Shown here: positions 10,387 through 21,932 of the stretch, in pieces
Layout: each line of letters begins with the position of its first letter
Numbering within the stretch: position 1 is the first letter of the stretch
Assembly: GCA_019400425.1 (NCBI GenBank)
Contig: JAFREE010000214.1
Coordinates: 1 to 32,673 of the forward strand
DNA from: Hymenochaete sp. R1
Taxonomy: Eukaryota; Basidiomycota; Agaricomycetes; Hymenochaetales; Hymenochaetaceae
Direction of reading: 5' to 3'
Length of the DNA stretch: 32,673 bases
The notes under the pieces: model-generated
Seen by the model: only the letters and a program-made list of their open reading frames with translations
Told to the model about the DNA's origin: nothing
Database searches by the model: none
Program-made: the position numbers and the translations under genes

Positions 10387-11876
10387 ATGTCCGACATCGA
10401 CGAGCTTCGCCGCAAACTCTACGAAAGCGACAACACCTCCGACGACCCCTTCGCCTCCACCACCGTAGCCTCGACCTCAACGGCACGTCCCAACCAACAT
10501 CCATCCCGACGCGGCTCGTCGAATCAAAGTCTCTCAGACCGCGATAAGCGGCCTCGACCGTACCCATCTCGAAGTAGCAACAGCGTCGAAAATGGCACAA
10601 GTCCATCTGGCTCGAGCCCTCATCGCAGCGGATCCGGACCGAAAGGCAAGGCTCGTGAAACGACCTTCATGTCTCGTGCACGCTCGGCTCCAGACGACAA
10701 TGACAACGACGACGTTGACATGCTCGATGAGTCTGGTTCTCGAACCACTCGTGCCCCGGCCGTAGACACGATGGTGCCGATAGAAGTGGAGGCCGACTCG
10801 CGGTTTGTCGACGTGCGCCGATTGAAGAGAATATGGATGAACGAGCGGCACGCGCCGGACGTCTTACCCCATCGACAGGAGTTTGTTGACCATGTTTTAA
10901 GTCTTTTGCGGGATAAGGTGCGTCTCTGGCTTTTTACACGCGCATCTCGCTAAGTATCTCTTCATTATGACGCTGTGCAGGCACACATCGTGAATATGCT
11001 GCGCTCAGCGAACATCGCTATGTCGGACGAGGACCATTACATGTCGACGCTCCTCCAGACCGAGTGCGAGCGCGTCAAGTTCATCGTGCGCAGCTACGTC
11101 CGTACGCGCTTGTACAAGGTCGGTTTTCGTGTCAAACGTCCTTCACGATGGATTATGAAAACCGATGGTGGGCTTTGTTTTGGTTTCGATGCAGATTGAG
11201 CAATACGCCGCATACATCACAGAAAACGAGGACATACGGGCGAAGCTCTCCCCTCTCGAGCAACGTCACGCCCAACGGTACGTTTTCTTCTTCCTTCATC
11301 TCTCAATCTCTCAAAGCAATCGCCCATCCTTTTCCAATAATAAATAAATAATGAAATGATTGCAGGTACAACCGCCTCCGCGAGAACATATTCAGTACCA
11401 CCATCCTCAACCACCTTCCCGAGCCCCAGCGCGGACTCAAAGAAGCGGGGATGCCCGCCATTCCTAGCATGGGTGTGTTTTCTTTTTCTACTCCCATTTT
11501 CTTCCGACATCTCGGTCCACTCGTTACATCGCTTATTTGTTCATTCATACGTTTTACTGTTGCCGACGCCAATTGCATCAATGAAACGAATGAATACAGT
11601 CACCGAACCGGACAAGTCCAAACCCGTGTTCTTTCACGCCTTCAATGGTATCGACGGGATCATCCTAGACAAGTATGTTTCTTCCCCTGTACTCCCTATT
11701 TGCAATCGCGCCTCCTTTTCTGCTCTTAGTTTTTTTTGTGAAACTCAATTCTGATGATCTCTTCTTCCGCGTAATACAGCGGGACGACTCAGCGACTCGA
11801 ACGAGATAGCATTATACTCGTACCTTACCGGATCATCGAACAGCAGCTTCTCCGGGACGAGGGCGAGCTCGTATAG
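10387..11876 (+). CDS. SLD5: GINS complex subunit Sld5
   Basis: Sld5 with Psf1, Psf2 and Psf3 forms GINS, part of the CMG helicase that unwinds DNA at replication forks. Exons: 10387-10917, 10981-11118, 11195-11277, 11366-11472, 11600-11672 and 11780-11876, giving 342 residues. The first ~135 residues are Ser/Arg/Asp-rich and probably disordered, explaining why it is longer than the ~220 (human) to ~290 (yeast) residues typical. The helical A-domain follows (about 140-290), with RRLKRIWMNERHAPDVLPHR, IEQYAAYITENEDIRAKLSP and ILNHLPEPQRGL. The C-terminal beta B-domain runs from VTEPDKSKPVFFHAFNGI to LVPYRIIEQQLL. An in-frame ATG at 10333 would add 18 residues; I prefer 10387 because MSDIDELRRKLYE resembles an Sld5 start. 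Confidence 0.94.
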
Positions 11877-12885
11877 CATTCACCGAGCCGATTGCGTTTT
11901 GATGGTTTTCAAATTTGGTATTTGTTATAGTAGTATATTCGAAATTGTGGAGGGACACTCGCAGCTCACAAAAGCATCTGAGCAACGCCAATGTTGCCGC
12001 CGACCTATCCACAGCTCCAGATCTTCTTAAGGTCTCTCATCTTTACCGCACAATCACTGGATTTCAGTTCTTCTAGTTGTACATGCGTTATCGGTCAAAA
12101 GAAGTGCTGGGGGCGGACTGATCGAGTACGATGGGGACGGATCTTCGGGACTCTTGCTGTTTTTCAACCTTTTTAACGGTCCTTTTCGTTCGTGGCAATC
12201 ATCCGCGGATACGTCCGTTTTCTGCATCCCTCACTCGACCTTCATTGCCTCCAGAACCTAGATATTGTTGAGGCGCTGGCTACGCTGATATGACACACTG
12301 ACGTCCAAATGCTACTCCACTTGGACCATTTTTCAGAGACTTACGAGCGAAGTTGGACACGAGACCTGCTACTCCTATTGTATAGCTATGTTATCTCGAT
12401 CTCACTGTCGCTCGTGCACAACTCCCTCCGGATACCCGTCCTTTGCAGCCGGTCTCAGATTTTCACCCTTCCAACCGCTCGCCACGGCTCATTCCACCTC
12501 TACCTTGTATTCCTACGGCTCATTTTTCAGACCTCGCCTCACCCAAAATACTCAATACAAAGCTTTCACCTAATCATACTACTGTAATGGTTTTGAAGGA
12601 CTTCGAATCAAAGAAGGGTAAGAAAGTGCACTACGAGAGTGCGTTGAATGTTGACCCGATCGCAAAGCATATTTTCCAGGCAGCCGCGACGTCGATGCAA
12701 AGTTTGTTCGTCTATGCGATTGTTTTGCTCTTTCCTTTCTTGTCGAGAAGGGGATGTAGGAGTAGGGGAGATGGTACAAAGGGAATGTGGCGTACTCTTA
12801 TCTGGAGAAAGCACAAACTTCTTTTCTGCATTTCGACGCTCCCTACACCTCTTCTTTCGATTTCTTCATCTGTCCCTCAGTGAAC
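11877..12885. other. Intergenic region before the tandem orphan pair
   Basis: The left part should be the Sld5 3' end. From about 12588 the sequence is related to 14745-14995 ahead of the second orphan gene, so it belongs to the duplicated unit. It may hold a leader or short coding exon (ATG at 12588, donor near 12619, phase compatible with the next exon). I see no independent gene. Confidence 0.5.
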
Positions 12886-14049
12886 ATGGCCAACAGAAGC
12901 GAGCATATCGAAAGGATCAAGGATGACTCCTACACGCAGGATGCGCGTAAGTGCCATCTAGCCTGCTCCATATCAAAGTCAGAGTACCAAGCTAACATTA
13001 TCACCACTTCATTCATATCTTTTCCATACAGGCGAATCATTCGTAAAGGGTAAGAGCAGTTTCACCGTTCTCCCCCAAGATGTATTTTTGATTCCCCTTT
13101 CCAGAGTGGGCGAAGTCGGTCAATCTGGTCGAGCAACAGCCAAATGATATCCATGAAATGGCCTTCAAGGGCTACGAGAGTGGCTTCGAAATCAATGGTA
13201 AACTGTATAGTCCTTCCGTCATTCAACAAGGGGACTAAATGCATATTTTTTACCCCACTTACATATAGCCAAGATTGGTCCTGAAATCACGATCCAAGTC
13301 GATGGAAAGCAGTCAGGCTTGGAACCGACAATGCTCCTCGCAAAGCGTCGGTTCGAAACACACCTTTACAGCAAGGTGCTTTGCAACATGACGGCGGAGA
13401 AGATTGATAATGTAGTCCGAGATAATATAATCGACACGTTTGCCGCTAGGGCTGGCGTTCCCGAGTCATTCTCCATCATTGCTTGTGAGTGTGTTTCATT
13501 GCGTCTGGCTTGACACCCCCTCCCCTGCCATCCCTGAGGACAGGAATGCTGACGGAGTAAACATGTCTGTGGAATGACGCTGATCTGCTCGATCTCGCAT
13601 TTTTCTTCTTTTCTTTATACAGCTTACGCCAAATTAGGCTTGCACGATATCTTCCCCGATATTGAGCTCGTAAATAAATGTAAGATCGACGGTGAGTGTA
13701 GTCTAAATCTTCTCTCCCCGTTCCATTCTTCCTTCCTATTCACTCCTGCTTCTCCTCCATCCCCTCTCCAGGTAAGCTCGGGGACAAGCAGTTCGATAGG
13801 GTTTTTTCCACCGCCGACGACAAAGATAGAGCTCTCAAATTGTTCAGAGAACAAGTCTATGACTACGCGTCGCGCGACCTGACACATTTGAATGACAACA
13901 TGAAGAGGTGGGTCAAGAAGATCGAGCGTAAGAAAAAAGAGGAGAAGAAGAAGGGTAGCTTGCTTGGGAGCAAGCTTGGAGGGCTTTATGGCAGGGCTAT
14001 GGAGAAAATCAAGAAGGGCTCCAGCGGCCGCTCGAGGGGCTCTACTTAG
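12886..14049 (+). CDS. Unrecognised protein, tandem paralogue A
   Basis: No family recognised. Exons: 12886-12946, 13032-13049, 13105-13197, 13269-13484, 13623-13691 and 13772-14049, giving 244 residues. The model rests on comparison with paralogue B at 15086-16355, which keeps the same intron phases and exon sizes of 18, 93 and 69 nt. Conserved blocks include ESFVKEWAKSVN, MAFKGYESGFEING, AKIGPEITIQVDGKQSG, RRFETHLYSKV, YAKLGLHDIFPDI, CKIDGGKLG and LFREQVYDYASRDL. There is no signal peptide or membrane segment, so it is probably soluble and intracellular. The last ~50 residues are very basic (KKIERKKKEEKKKGSLLGSK) and end in GRSRGST, which could bind nucleic acid or membranes. An extra upstream exon beginning at 12588 is possible, since a donor there is in phase with the acceptor just before this ATG. 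Confidence 0.82.
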
Positions 14050-15085
14050 GCCGATTGAGCGAATTGTATGAGAGTATACGCTTGAATATGTTTGTGTGCG
14101 TGCGCATGCTCGACGTGCTTGATGCACGGATGCGACATGCTCGCTTTTTGGTGCTATATTCAATATTCTCTTTCATACCCTCTTTATTTGACCCGTAATC
14201 ACTGCGTCTTACTTTCCCTCTTTCTATCCCTTTTCTTACCCTCACCGGCTTATTCCCTTATTATGCCCGATGCATTCGAAATTTCATCCTTCTTCTATTT
14301 GAGATCTTTTGAATTATTCGTCAAAAGAAAAGCTAAGGTCCGATTCCTTGTGGGCAGCGACCGGGAGAGTATTTGCACGATTCTTTCTCTTTGTAATCTT
14401 TACTCTTTTCAGCAACCATTCACCCTCCTTCCTTTGCGCCTGTCTTATTCGATCCCCTTCACCACTCGAGTCCACTACATTGATATCACGACTAGCATCC
14501 AATGCCACGCGTTGGCCACAATGTGCGGCGGCTAAGCTGGATCGGACTAGTACTGTATTGATCATGAAGGTATTGAACATTCTTGCCATCGCTCTTTTCC
14601 TATTTTGCGGCTCACCCTTTGCAGCACGATCTAAGATAAACGCTTCCGCCCAATTATCATAGCCCACCTCGGCCCTTCATCTTAGTGTTCGCGGCATACT
14701 GCTCAAACCATGCCTTACCAAAAGTATCCTGGCATAAATTTTCAACGGACTGTACCATTGCAAAACGCTTTGCACTTCTTGTCCTCGAAGGGAGGTAAAA
14801 TGCAAGCTAGCAGAGTGCATTGAACGTTAACCCGCTCGAAGGTCGCAAAGGTCCTTACACATAAGGAAGGAATCGATCTTGCCGGGCAGCCGCCGACGTC
14901 GCATGCAAAGGTCTTTCGTGTAGGCGAGACCTTTGCATCTTGTAGTAGTAAGGAGATATGGAGGCAAGGAAGGAGAGGGGATGATACAAAAGGTATGTGG
15001 CACAACCTATATATGTCCTTTTTCGTCTTCCGCTTCTGTGCTTCAAATTCATCGTACCGACACTCATCTCTTTCCCTCAGTGACG
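14050..15085. other. Spacer between tandem orphan genes
   Basis: The first ~600 bp are pyrimidine-rich with no supported exon. Around 14745-14995 is a diverged copy of the block at 12588-12800 (shared phrases include GAGTGC/TTGAA, CGATCGCAAAG-like, GGCAGCCG and GATG/CAAAG). It shows the duplication covered upstream sequence as well as the gene. Confidence 0.5.
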
Positions 15086-16355
15086 ATGCCTATCGCTGGC
15101 AGGATGCGGCTAGAAGCCGACCCCGAAACGCAAACAGATCGTGAGTGCCCCTTCTCCATTACCATTTCCCACATCAATATCGAAAATTGATATCACCCCC
15201 CCCCCCCCCTCAACACACATTTCTATTTTTAATTATTTGATCATTTTTTACACAGGCGATGAATTCGTGAAACGTAAGCACCTTTACACTGTTTTCTATT
15301 AAAAATGCATTCTTTGATGACCTCTGTAAGTATGGGCAAAGTCAGTTATTGTCGGAGAGCAGCAGTCAAATGGCGTCCATGATATGGCTTTTAAAGGCTA
15401 CGAAAGTGGTTTTGAGATTTCTGGCAAGCTGCACTTCCATTATTCTTCTATCCGATCTTAGTAACCGCATTTTTTATCATACTTACATATAGCCAAGGTG
15501 GGTCCTGAGACCACGATCAAGGTTGACGGAAAGCAATCAGGCTCGGAGCCGAGTGTGCGTCATGCAAAGTATCGGTTCGAAACACATCTATACAGCAAGG
15601 TGCGTTGCGACGAAACGAGTAAGAAGATTGACAAGGAAGTTCGAGAGAGTCTACTTGCGGCGCTCAAGGCCAAGAGAGCTAATGAGTCGCGCGAAAGTGG
15701 GAAAGTTGACGAGACATTTGTTGTGATTGATTGTGAGTTCAGTTTTTACTTGCTATGTCAAAGTTTACCTGACTCCATTGACCACTCTCATCCCTCGACT
15801 ATTGCTCGAAAATAATCTGCATATGTGTCGTTATGTTCTTATGCGTTATTCCTTCTGTTACTTCTTCCTGTCACCTGGGGCGTCTCAATCGCATGCAGCT
15901 TACGCTACTTTGGGCCTCCACGACATCTTTGCTAACATCGCGCATGAGAAGAAATGCAAGATTGAAGGCAAGTCCAGCCATTACTCCACCCACTTTTTCC
16001 TTTATCCACTAACTCTTTCTCCCTCTCTCGTTCCCTTCTCTCCTTTTTCCGGCTCTTATCCTTTCCGACCGTTGCCATTGCAGGCAGTCTCGGACACAAA
16101 CACTTCGAACCAGTCTCCTCCACGAACAAAGATGAAGCCCTTAGACTCTTCAGAACCCACGTTTATGACTACGCCTCAGCTGACCTGAAGAATTCCAACG
16201 CGTACATGAAGGAATGGGTTAAGAACATCGAGCACGAGAGGAAAGAGCCGAAGCAGGCAACTGGGTTGTTTGGTAGCAGGATTGGGAAATTTTTTGATGA
16301 GACTATAGAAAGGGTCAAGAGGCGGTCGGGAAGCCGTTCAAGAGATTCAGACTAG
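15086..16355 (+). CDS. Unrecognised protein, tandem paralogue B
   Basis: Paralogue of the gene at 12886-14049, same strand. Exons: 15086-15140, 15256-15273, 15331-15423, 15493-15732, 15899-15967 and 16084-16355, giving 248 residues. Shared blocks are WAKSVIVGEQQ, MAFKGYESGFEISG, AKVGPETTIKVDGKQSG, YRFETHLYSKV, YATLGLHDIFANI, CKIEGGSLG and HVYDYASADLK. Compared with A it has eight more residues before the WV-DYAS half (KAKRANESRESGKVDETF) and a less basic tail ending RSGSRSRDSD. Two introns start with GC: 15424 (G|GCAAGC) and 15968 (G|GCAAGT). These donors keep exon lengths 93 and 69 nt identical to copy A, where both sites are GT. The gene has no in-frame stops or shifts, so it looks functional. 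Role unknown. Confidence 0.82.
15196..15209. repeat. Poly-C tract (14 C) in intron 1 of paralogue B
   Basis: An uninterrupted run of 14 C lies in the first intron of the second orphan gene. Length of such runs is prone to sequencing error and to slippage. Confidence 0.8.
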
Positions 16356-17171
16356 AGGTGTTATCCGACCGGATCGAGCGGACTAGGATGAGGCGTGCGT
16401 TTGCTTGATGTTTGAAGAAGCGCGCGCGCAACTTCGTTCCGCGTCACTCGCCTCTCCCATACAATATTCTCTTCCTTTCGTCCCAATTCCTTTAAATAAG
16501 TCTACTACAAGTCTCATCATTCAATATGTCATTTTGTGGTACATAGTTTCAATGTATCGTCCCTTTCTCCATACGCACAATAGAAATATTCAATAAAATT
16601 CAACTTATACACGATCATCCTAGAACATAATGAAGTTGAAATCTCTTTAAAGAAACAAACGTCGTCTGTCCAGTTTGGCCGGGATGCAGATTCTGGCTAG
16701 AGCCAATATTAGTAAAATTATGCCTAAGATCGTGCACAATCAGCAGCAGTGGCAAGTCCGATCAAGCGCAGGTGCCCACCACATCTTGTCATCCGGAGCT
16801 TTGGAATCTTCGTTGATGTCGCCGAACCCGTATCACAGTCTCAAATCCGATAAGTACTTTACGGACTCCCAAAGGGGTACAGATGAGAGATGAGTTGGAA
16901 TATATGGACGAGTAGTTCCCTTTATTCCCGCTGAAAACATTCGTTACTTTGGTTCGACACTACCTATACATTTATTTACCTCGTGCATTTTCACCCATTA
17001 CTTCATTATCCTACATACATATATATCGTAATCACAAATACATGTACGTGCACATAAGAACAAGCGCCTGTACGAATGCTCAATACTCGAAACAGTCGTC
17101 AAGAGAGAGATTTAAATAACCAATAAAAAAGAGCAGCACCGAAGTACCGAGAAGTACCAAGTAAAATAAGA
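16356..17171. other. Convergent intergenic region, orphan B and DUF6534 gene
   Basis: It holds 3' ends of two converging genes. An AATAAA at 16592-16597, 237 bp past the orphan stop, is a possible polyadenylation signal. The short plus-strand frames here have no recognisable content. Confidence 0.4.
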
Positions 17172-18900
17172 TCACACCTTGTACAACGATTTATCGCTGT
17201 ACGCAATCCCCCGACCTTCATCGCTATCCACATCAACCGAGTCCTTCAACTCAGAACTTTGATTCGCCTCGATATCAATGATGTCTCCGTTTCGTGCCCT
17301 CGGAGTAGAATTCGGCGTATAGTCAATAGTCTCGACCGTCTGCGTGACATGAACGCCGCTGGCATCGAATGACTGCACCACAAACAAGCAATTTATCAAC
17401 CTTCCAGAACAAGTAACGCGGTCAGTTGATGCGAATGAAGACTGACCTTGCTCAAATTCGACTTGTTTCTGATGGCAAGATTTGACATTACGTGAGTTTG
17501 GGTGCCGCCGCCGCCGCTACCGCTGCGGATGTCTGAGAGCTTGATGTTATACCCATTCGCAGTGTTACGTCCGAGTTCCTCTCGGAGACTTTGTCGGGAG
17601 TTTAATCTGTTTGATAAAGGAGATCAACATTCCCATTATTCATATGACTGATGGCAAAAGTGAAGGTGACGTACGACGCAAACATGCAGTTGACATACAC
17701 TACCCGTATGGATCGCAAGTCAGCGAAACGTCTTTACTATATGCGCGAAAGGATGCTTACACTTCGATAGTGTCAGGTCATCAAAGAGGTAGAGGAACGT
17801 GTGCGGGAGTGAGAGTGACCAAATCAAAGCCAATGCTGCCCAAACGCCGGTCGTCAAGCTTGTTCCCATACTATATAGAATCAACCTCTTAATGATATGA
17901 TCTGTCTTTTGGAATCCAGAGCGCTTTCTGTGCAGATAAAAGACGACGACGCCAGCGAGAATAAGATCGACAAACGCTGCGACACCGTTCATGGCCCTCT
18001 CCGACACCAGGGCGCCGTCCAGATCTAACGTAGACTTGACAGGCTTGATGCGGGCAAAATAATTAGTGACTGCAACGAATTGGCCGATGATGAGTGTAAG
18101 GAGGGCGATAGCGACAATGTAATTCCTGTTGCTGACTGATGCGTAGACGGGGATCATTAATTGGTAGATCATAGGCATAAAACGTACTCACGATGCCAAG
18201 CTTTATGCACAAAAAGTAGTTGAGCAAGAGCGTCAATGGACTAGACGGCGAATGCAAAATCCCTTAGACACAAAATTAAGCTTGAAAAAGAAGATGATCA
18301 CGTACTCCCGATAACATTGTTGAATCGACGAGAAGACTACGGCGAGACATTCAGCTATGCTTTAATGCGTACATTTGAATCAAAAAAAGCTTACGGTTCC
18401 GCGGTAATCAAATTTTCGATGTTTCCGAAACCGGTTATAAAGTACTTGTAGTTGGCGCGAGCGAGGAAGATCATATGGATCGTGTCGAGACAATACACGA
18501 AGGTGACATAGCACTTCGTCCACCATTTGTCGGTCTTCCAATAGCTCTAGATGGGATGTTGTTGTGAGCCGGTGAGAGGAAAGAATGCATCGGGGTAAAC
18601 TTACATCAAAGTAGACATACAGCTGAATAGAGGACATTCCCCAAAGGCTATGCACGATGGGTGTCAACTTGGATTGTCAAAGATAGTAGTCAGGTCTGAA
18701 CTTACGCAGAAGCACAACTATAAATGAAATTAGGATTAAAGGATGCAGGGTCACCGTAGAGGATCAAGACTTACATGCCGGCAATAAACACCCATCCAAG
18801 CTTGAATCATCAGGTCAGCACTGCGTCGTTCTCATAGGGAAGAAATCAAGAGACGTACCGTAGACTCGATTGAAGGAAGGCTAGTAGCAGTGCTAGACAT
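17172..18900 (-). CDS. DUF6534-type seven-helix membrane protein
   Basis: Member of a large, mostly basidiomycete family of uncharacterised plasma-membrane proteins of receptor-like topology. Eleven exons: 18900-18859, 18800-18775, 18717-18706, 18647-18605, 18546-18395, 18336-18306, 18240-18192, 18135-17761, 17699-17675, 17606-17447 and 17372-17172, giving 371 residues. Hydrophobic helices include LGWVFIAGICASALWGM, CYVTFVYCLDTIHMIFL, DALAQLLFVHKAWH, YIVAIALLTLIIGQFVAV, AAFVDLILAGVVVFYL, SMGTSLTTGVWAALALIW and TFLYLFDDLTLSKLYVN. The VYCLDTIH and SKLYVN..FASLNSRQSLRE phrases are hallmark positions of the family as I know it. A ~120-residue Ser/Asp/Gly-rich cytosolic tail follows. Exon three is only 12 nt. 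The ligand and function are unknown. Confidence 0.9.
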
Positions 18901-21093
18901 GGTATATCAAAGGATATAGTTTTTAAGTTGACAAAAGCTTCGACTTGGTTATTGAAGAGGCCAGTCAGCTAGCGTGGGGCACGGCGGGGCGGACAAAAGA
19001 GAGGCGTAGGAGGTGGGTTGTCCTTTTCCTGATACGCAAAAGAGAATATCCCTCACGACTTTTATGCCCCCGCATCTCCATCGTTTACGCCGAATATCAG
19101 AAAATCGGAGATAATCGAATGATAACAGATGGAGGAATCAAGGCATCGAAGTTAAAGGAGAACGAGAGGAAACGAAAATAGACGCGACGCCGAGTGCGCG
19201 CAAGTACCAAAAGTGTGAGAATCTTACCACGTGCCTTTTAGTGCCTTGTAGGACCTTTCGATCAGATCAGTAGCCGGTTCATCGTCATCTGTTCGTTCCT
19301 CGTCTTACTTCAACATCATCTTTTGTCTGTAGGGCTCGAGAGACTTCTTGTTTCTTTTTCACGCGAGGGCTCGTGGACTAGACCGAAAGAATAGAGTGAA
19401 GAATATCAAGATGCAATCAAAATCAGGAGGAGGACACCACGAGGTTTCATCTAGGCGCATCTCCAACCTTTCTGCGAGGACCGATCTGATCAAGCTCAAG
19501 GACGACAGTAACAGATCTAGAGGTCATTTGAGGGAGTGTACCTCATTCATATCGAGCATACTCGCCTCTCACAGATGGTAGGGATCTGCTTTGCAGATGT
19601 TTTGTTTTGCTTCTCTGATAGTTCTTAGGCGATGTTAGACAACCCGACAACTTGCTATTTGTGCTCTGCTACTCGAAGGAGGGTTCAGCTTCTTTGTCAA
19701 TGCATTTCTCTATTGATGAGCCTTGCTTTTTTCATGGCTCCCGATTCCCCGCTAATCTTACCAGGAATGCCCCTATTCTGTTCCGTGCCTTTTCCTGTTT
19801 AGACTGGCATCGCCACGAAGAGCTTTTTCGGTGAAACATCTGATACACCCTGATTCACCGAGAATCGAGACCTCCTTTCTCTACTTATGCTTCGTTACCT
19901 CCGAGATCGCAGCAACTTCGGATCCATCTCGAAAGCCAATCTGTTCGTCATTCACGTGGAACCTCGTCCCATAGTCCATAGACTTCCATCCATATCGTTC
20001 TGTTTTTCGCTCTGGAAGCCTGGAACCTGCCTGTACGGTGATTCGCTTTCGCAAGCAATATGGAGACGGACCCTACAAGTTTGTCGTTACATGGTTTGAG
20101 GTCGCCGTCTGGCATGCAACATGTCCGTTATTCCGTCGTCGCGGGAACTTCATGGGTCGTAAAATTGAGTAGAGAGGGATGGCGAAAATAAACACAATAA
20201 CATGAACACCTGCGCGATCACGCCATTATTATAGGAAGTTGTAGGTGTATATGAATGCCTTTGCTCACGCACGATACGATCTCCTAAACATCAAAGATGT
20301 TCCTTCTATCACCCCAATTATTCAAGTAAGCGCGATGGGAACCCTTACTTTCTATGGATGTACCATATATTTCGGTTATCCCACTACTCACTAAACCCTG
20401 GAGCGTTGATCCAGTAAACGTCAATATGTGTAGTGTCTTTCAATCTCCTCCGCACTGCATGTGTTCCAAATTTCTTTAGCTCCTCTTGTCGTTATCATCT
20501 ATATTTCTCTTACATATAGACGGACAAGATTCCATACTCTCTTTATGACCTTTAGGCGCAAAGGGGCACTGGGGAAAGGATACAGAAGGATGACCTTCAT
20601 TTGATCAATTTGGAGTCGAGCTGGTTCAACACCACGGTTATGGTCGTCCGGAGTGATTCCGAGATCGACAGTTCAGCCCGGCAGGGTTCGCCTCACTGCT
20701 CAGATCCGCTTTTTCGACGGGACCGAGCGTCTTGTTCACCGACACTAAATCTCAACCATTACCAAAGGCTCGTACAATCTTCTCGTATTCCAGTTTCGAC
20801 GTGTCCGCCTTGCAAGAACCTATTTCTATCCACCGCTGCTTAAAAGTGCACCCCCAAGCCCAAGCCTCCTCTCGCTCTAAGCCTGAGGGGAACAGCACTT
20901 ACTTGTCGCTGATATCGATATCACAGATGAGTGGTGAAAAGAGTACTAGTCTGGGATGGACGGCGGCGGGGTTGCGGGGCCACTGGGACAGCCTATCCAC
21001 GCCTCCGAGTCATCAATTCATCACCACATCGAATCGCAACAGCTTACAGAAAACGCACCTTCTCAATGACCCGTCGCTTTCTCTTCAAGTTGT
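18901..21093. other. Gene-poor interval before the second NLR-like fossil
   Basis: About 2.2 kb. The left end is the promoter of the DUF6534 gene. Elsewhere there are only short open frames on both strands without domain resemblance and without a chain of plausible splice sites. I see no tRNA or element ends. Confidence 0.4.
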
Positions 21094-21475
21094 ACCACCA
21101 TCATGATGAACAGTGCCATTTCAAGGGAATACACCGCCGCGGCTACGTAGCTTCGGGAGGATTTGGCTATGATCTCAGTAAATTATCGCCTGGTCTTCAA
21201 GTTGTTCGTCAAGATAACAAAGGTTTCTATTTTCAAAAAATTAAGCGCCCGTCCAAGTTCCGCGTCATTCTGCAGGATCGTGCCGGCGCCAAAGAAGATG
21301 TCGAGACGACTGAAAAGTCTTAGAAAGTCAAACTCGATCTCGAAACCGTAAACGCACGTGCGCAAGCCATCTGGGTATTGGTTGAGTCACTCGAGCTTAT
21401 CCTGCAGACTTATGGACTCTTTTTGAACTCATCTCCAACAATTCAGGTGCTTCATTATGTCGAGACAAAGATGTC
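21094..21475 (+). pseudogene. Second, truncated fossil of the C2-like gene
   Basis: The segment reads RPSKFRVILQDRAGAKEDVE, then TTEKS, a TAG at 21321-21323, then KVKLDLE, and after a probable intron a region matching copy one around SSPTIQ. It corresponds base for base over much of about 21245-21475 to the minus strand of 9680-9892. The stop here replaces a TAC in the other copy, whereas the other copy's TAG replaces a CAG here, so each has its own disabling change. Upstream (21094-21240) there is a weak coding-like stretch (GFGYDLSKLSPGLQVV). Nothing of the helical or NACHT-like parts follows, so this copy is also truncated. Confidence 0.55.
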
Positions 21476-21932
21476 GCTCCGAAGGCTTAATATATAAGTT
21501 CTAGATGACCGCACTGTATGGCGAGGATTGAATGTAACATCCTCTTTTCCCCGCAACAAACCAACACTACTGCCCATTTGTTTGAGATTTTACCTGTAAA
21601 GAACTTTTTTTAAAAAAGAAAAATAATGTATTCACGTCTAAAAGGGGGTATGAACAACAATTTACCAACACGCAGCCCAACTCGTGCGCGTACAACGAGT
21701 AGGAGCTATTACTGTAGATAAACCGAAGTGTAGAAACTGCCAGTGCAGGAATAGAAATGTCGAAACGAAGAATAAAAGTACGGAAAATAAAATAATAAAG
21801 AAACGGAATGTGAATGAGCGGCGCGTTCTACTATGAAAGAGCGAACAAAAGAGTGGATGGAGATGAGACAGAAAGACCAAACCGACGCCTTATGTGTTGT
21901 ACCGCGCGCTGCCTACTAAATTAACAACGTAC
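21476..21932. other. Intergenic, 3' of hydrophobin 2
   Basis: AT-rich sequence expected to include the 3' untranslated region of the minus-strand hydrophobin. No gene is seen. Confidence 0.4.

Noticed and set aside
13624..14163. 179-codon minus-strand frame
   Set aside because: It is antisense to conserved exons of orphan gene A and has no counterpart in the antisense of copy B.
16951..16962. GGTTCGA-containing sequence resembling a tRNA B box
   Set aside because: The flanks do not form a T-arm or acceptor stem and no A box lies at the right distance. I found no tRNA in the window.
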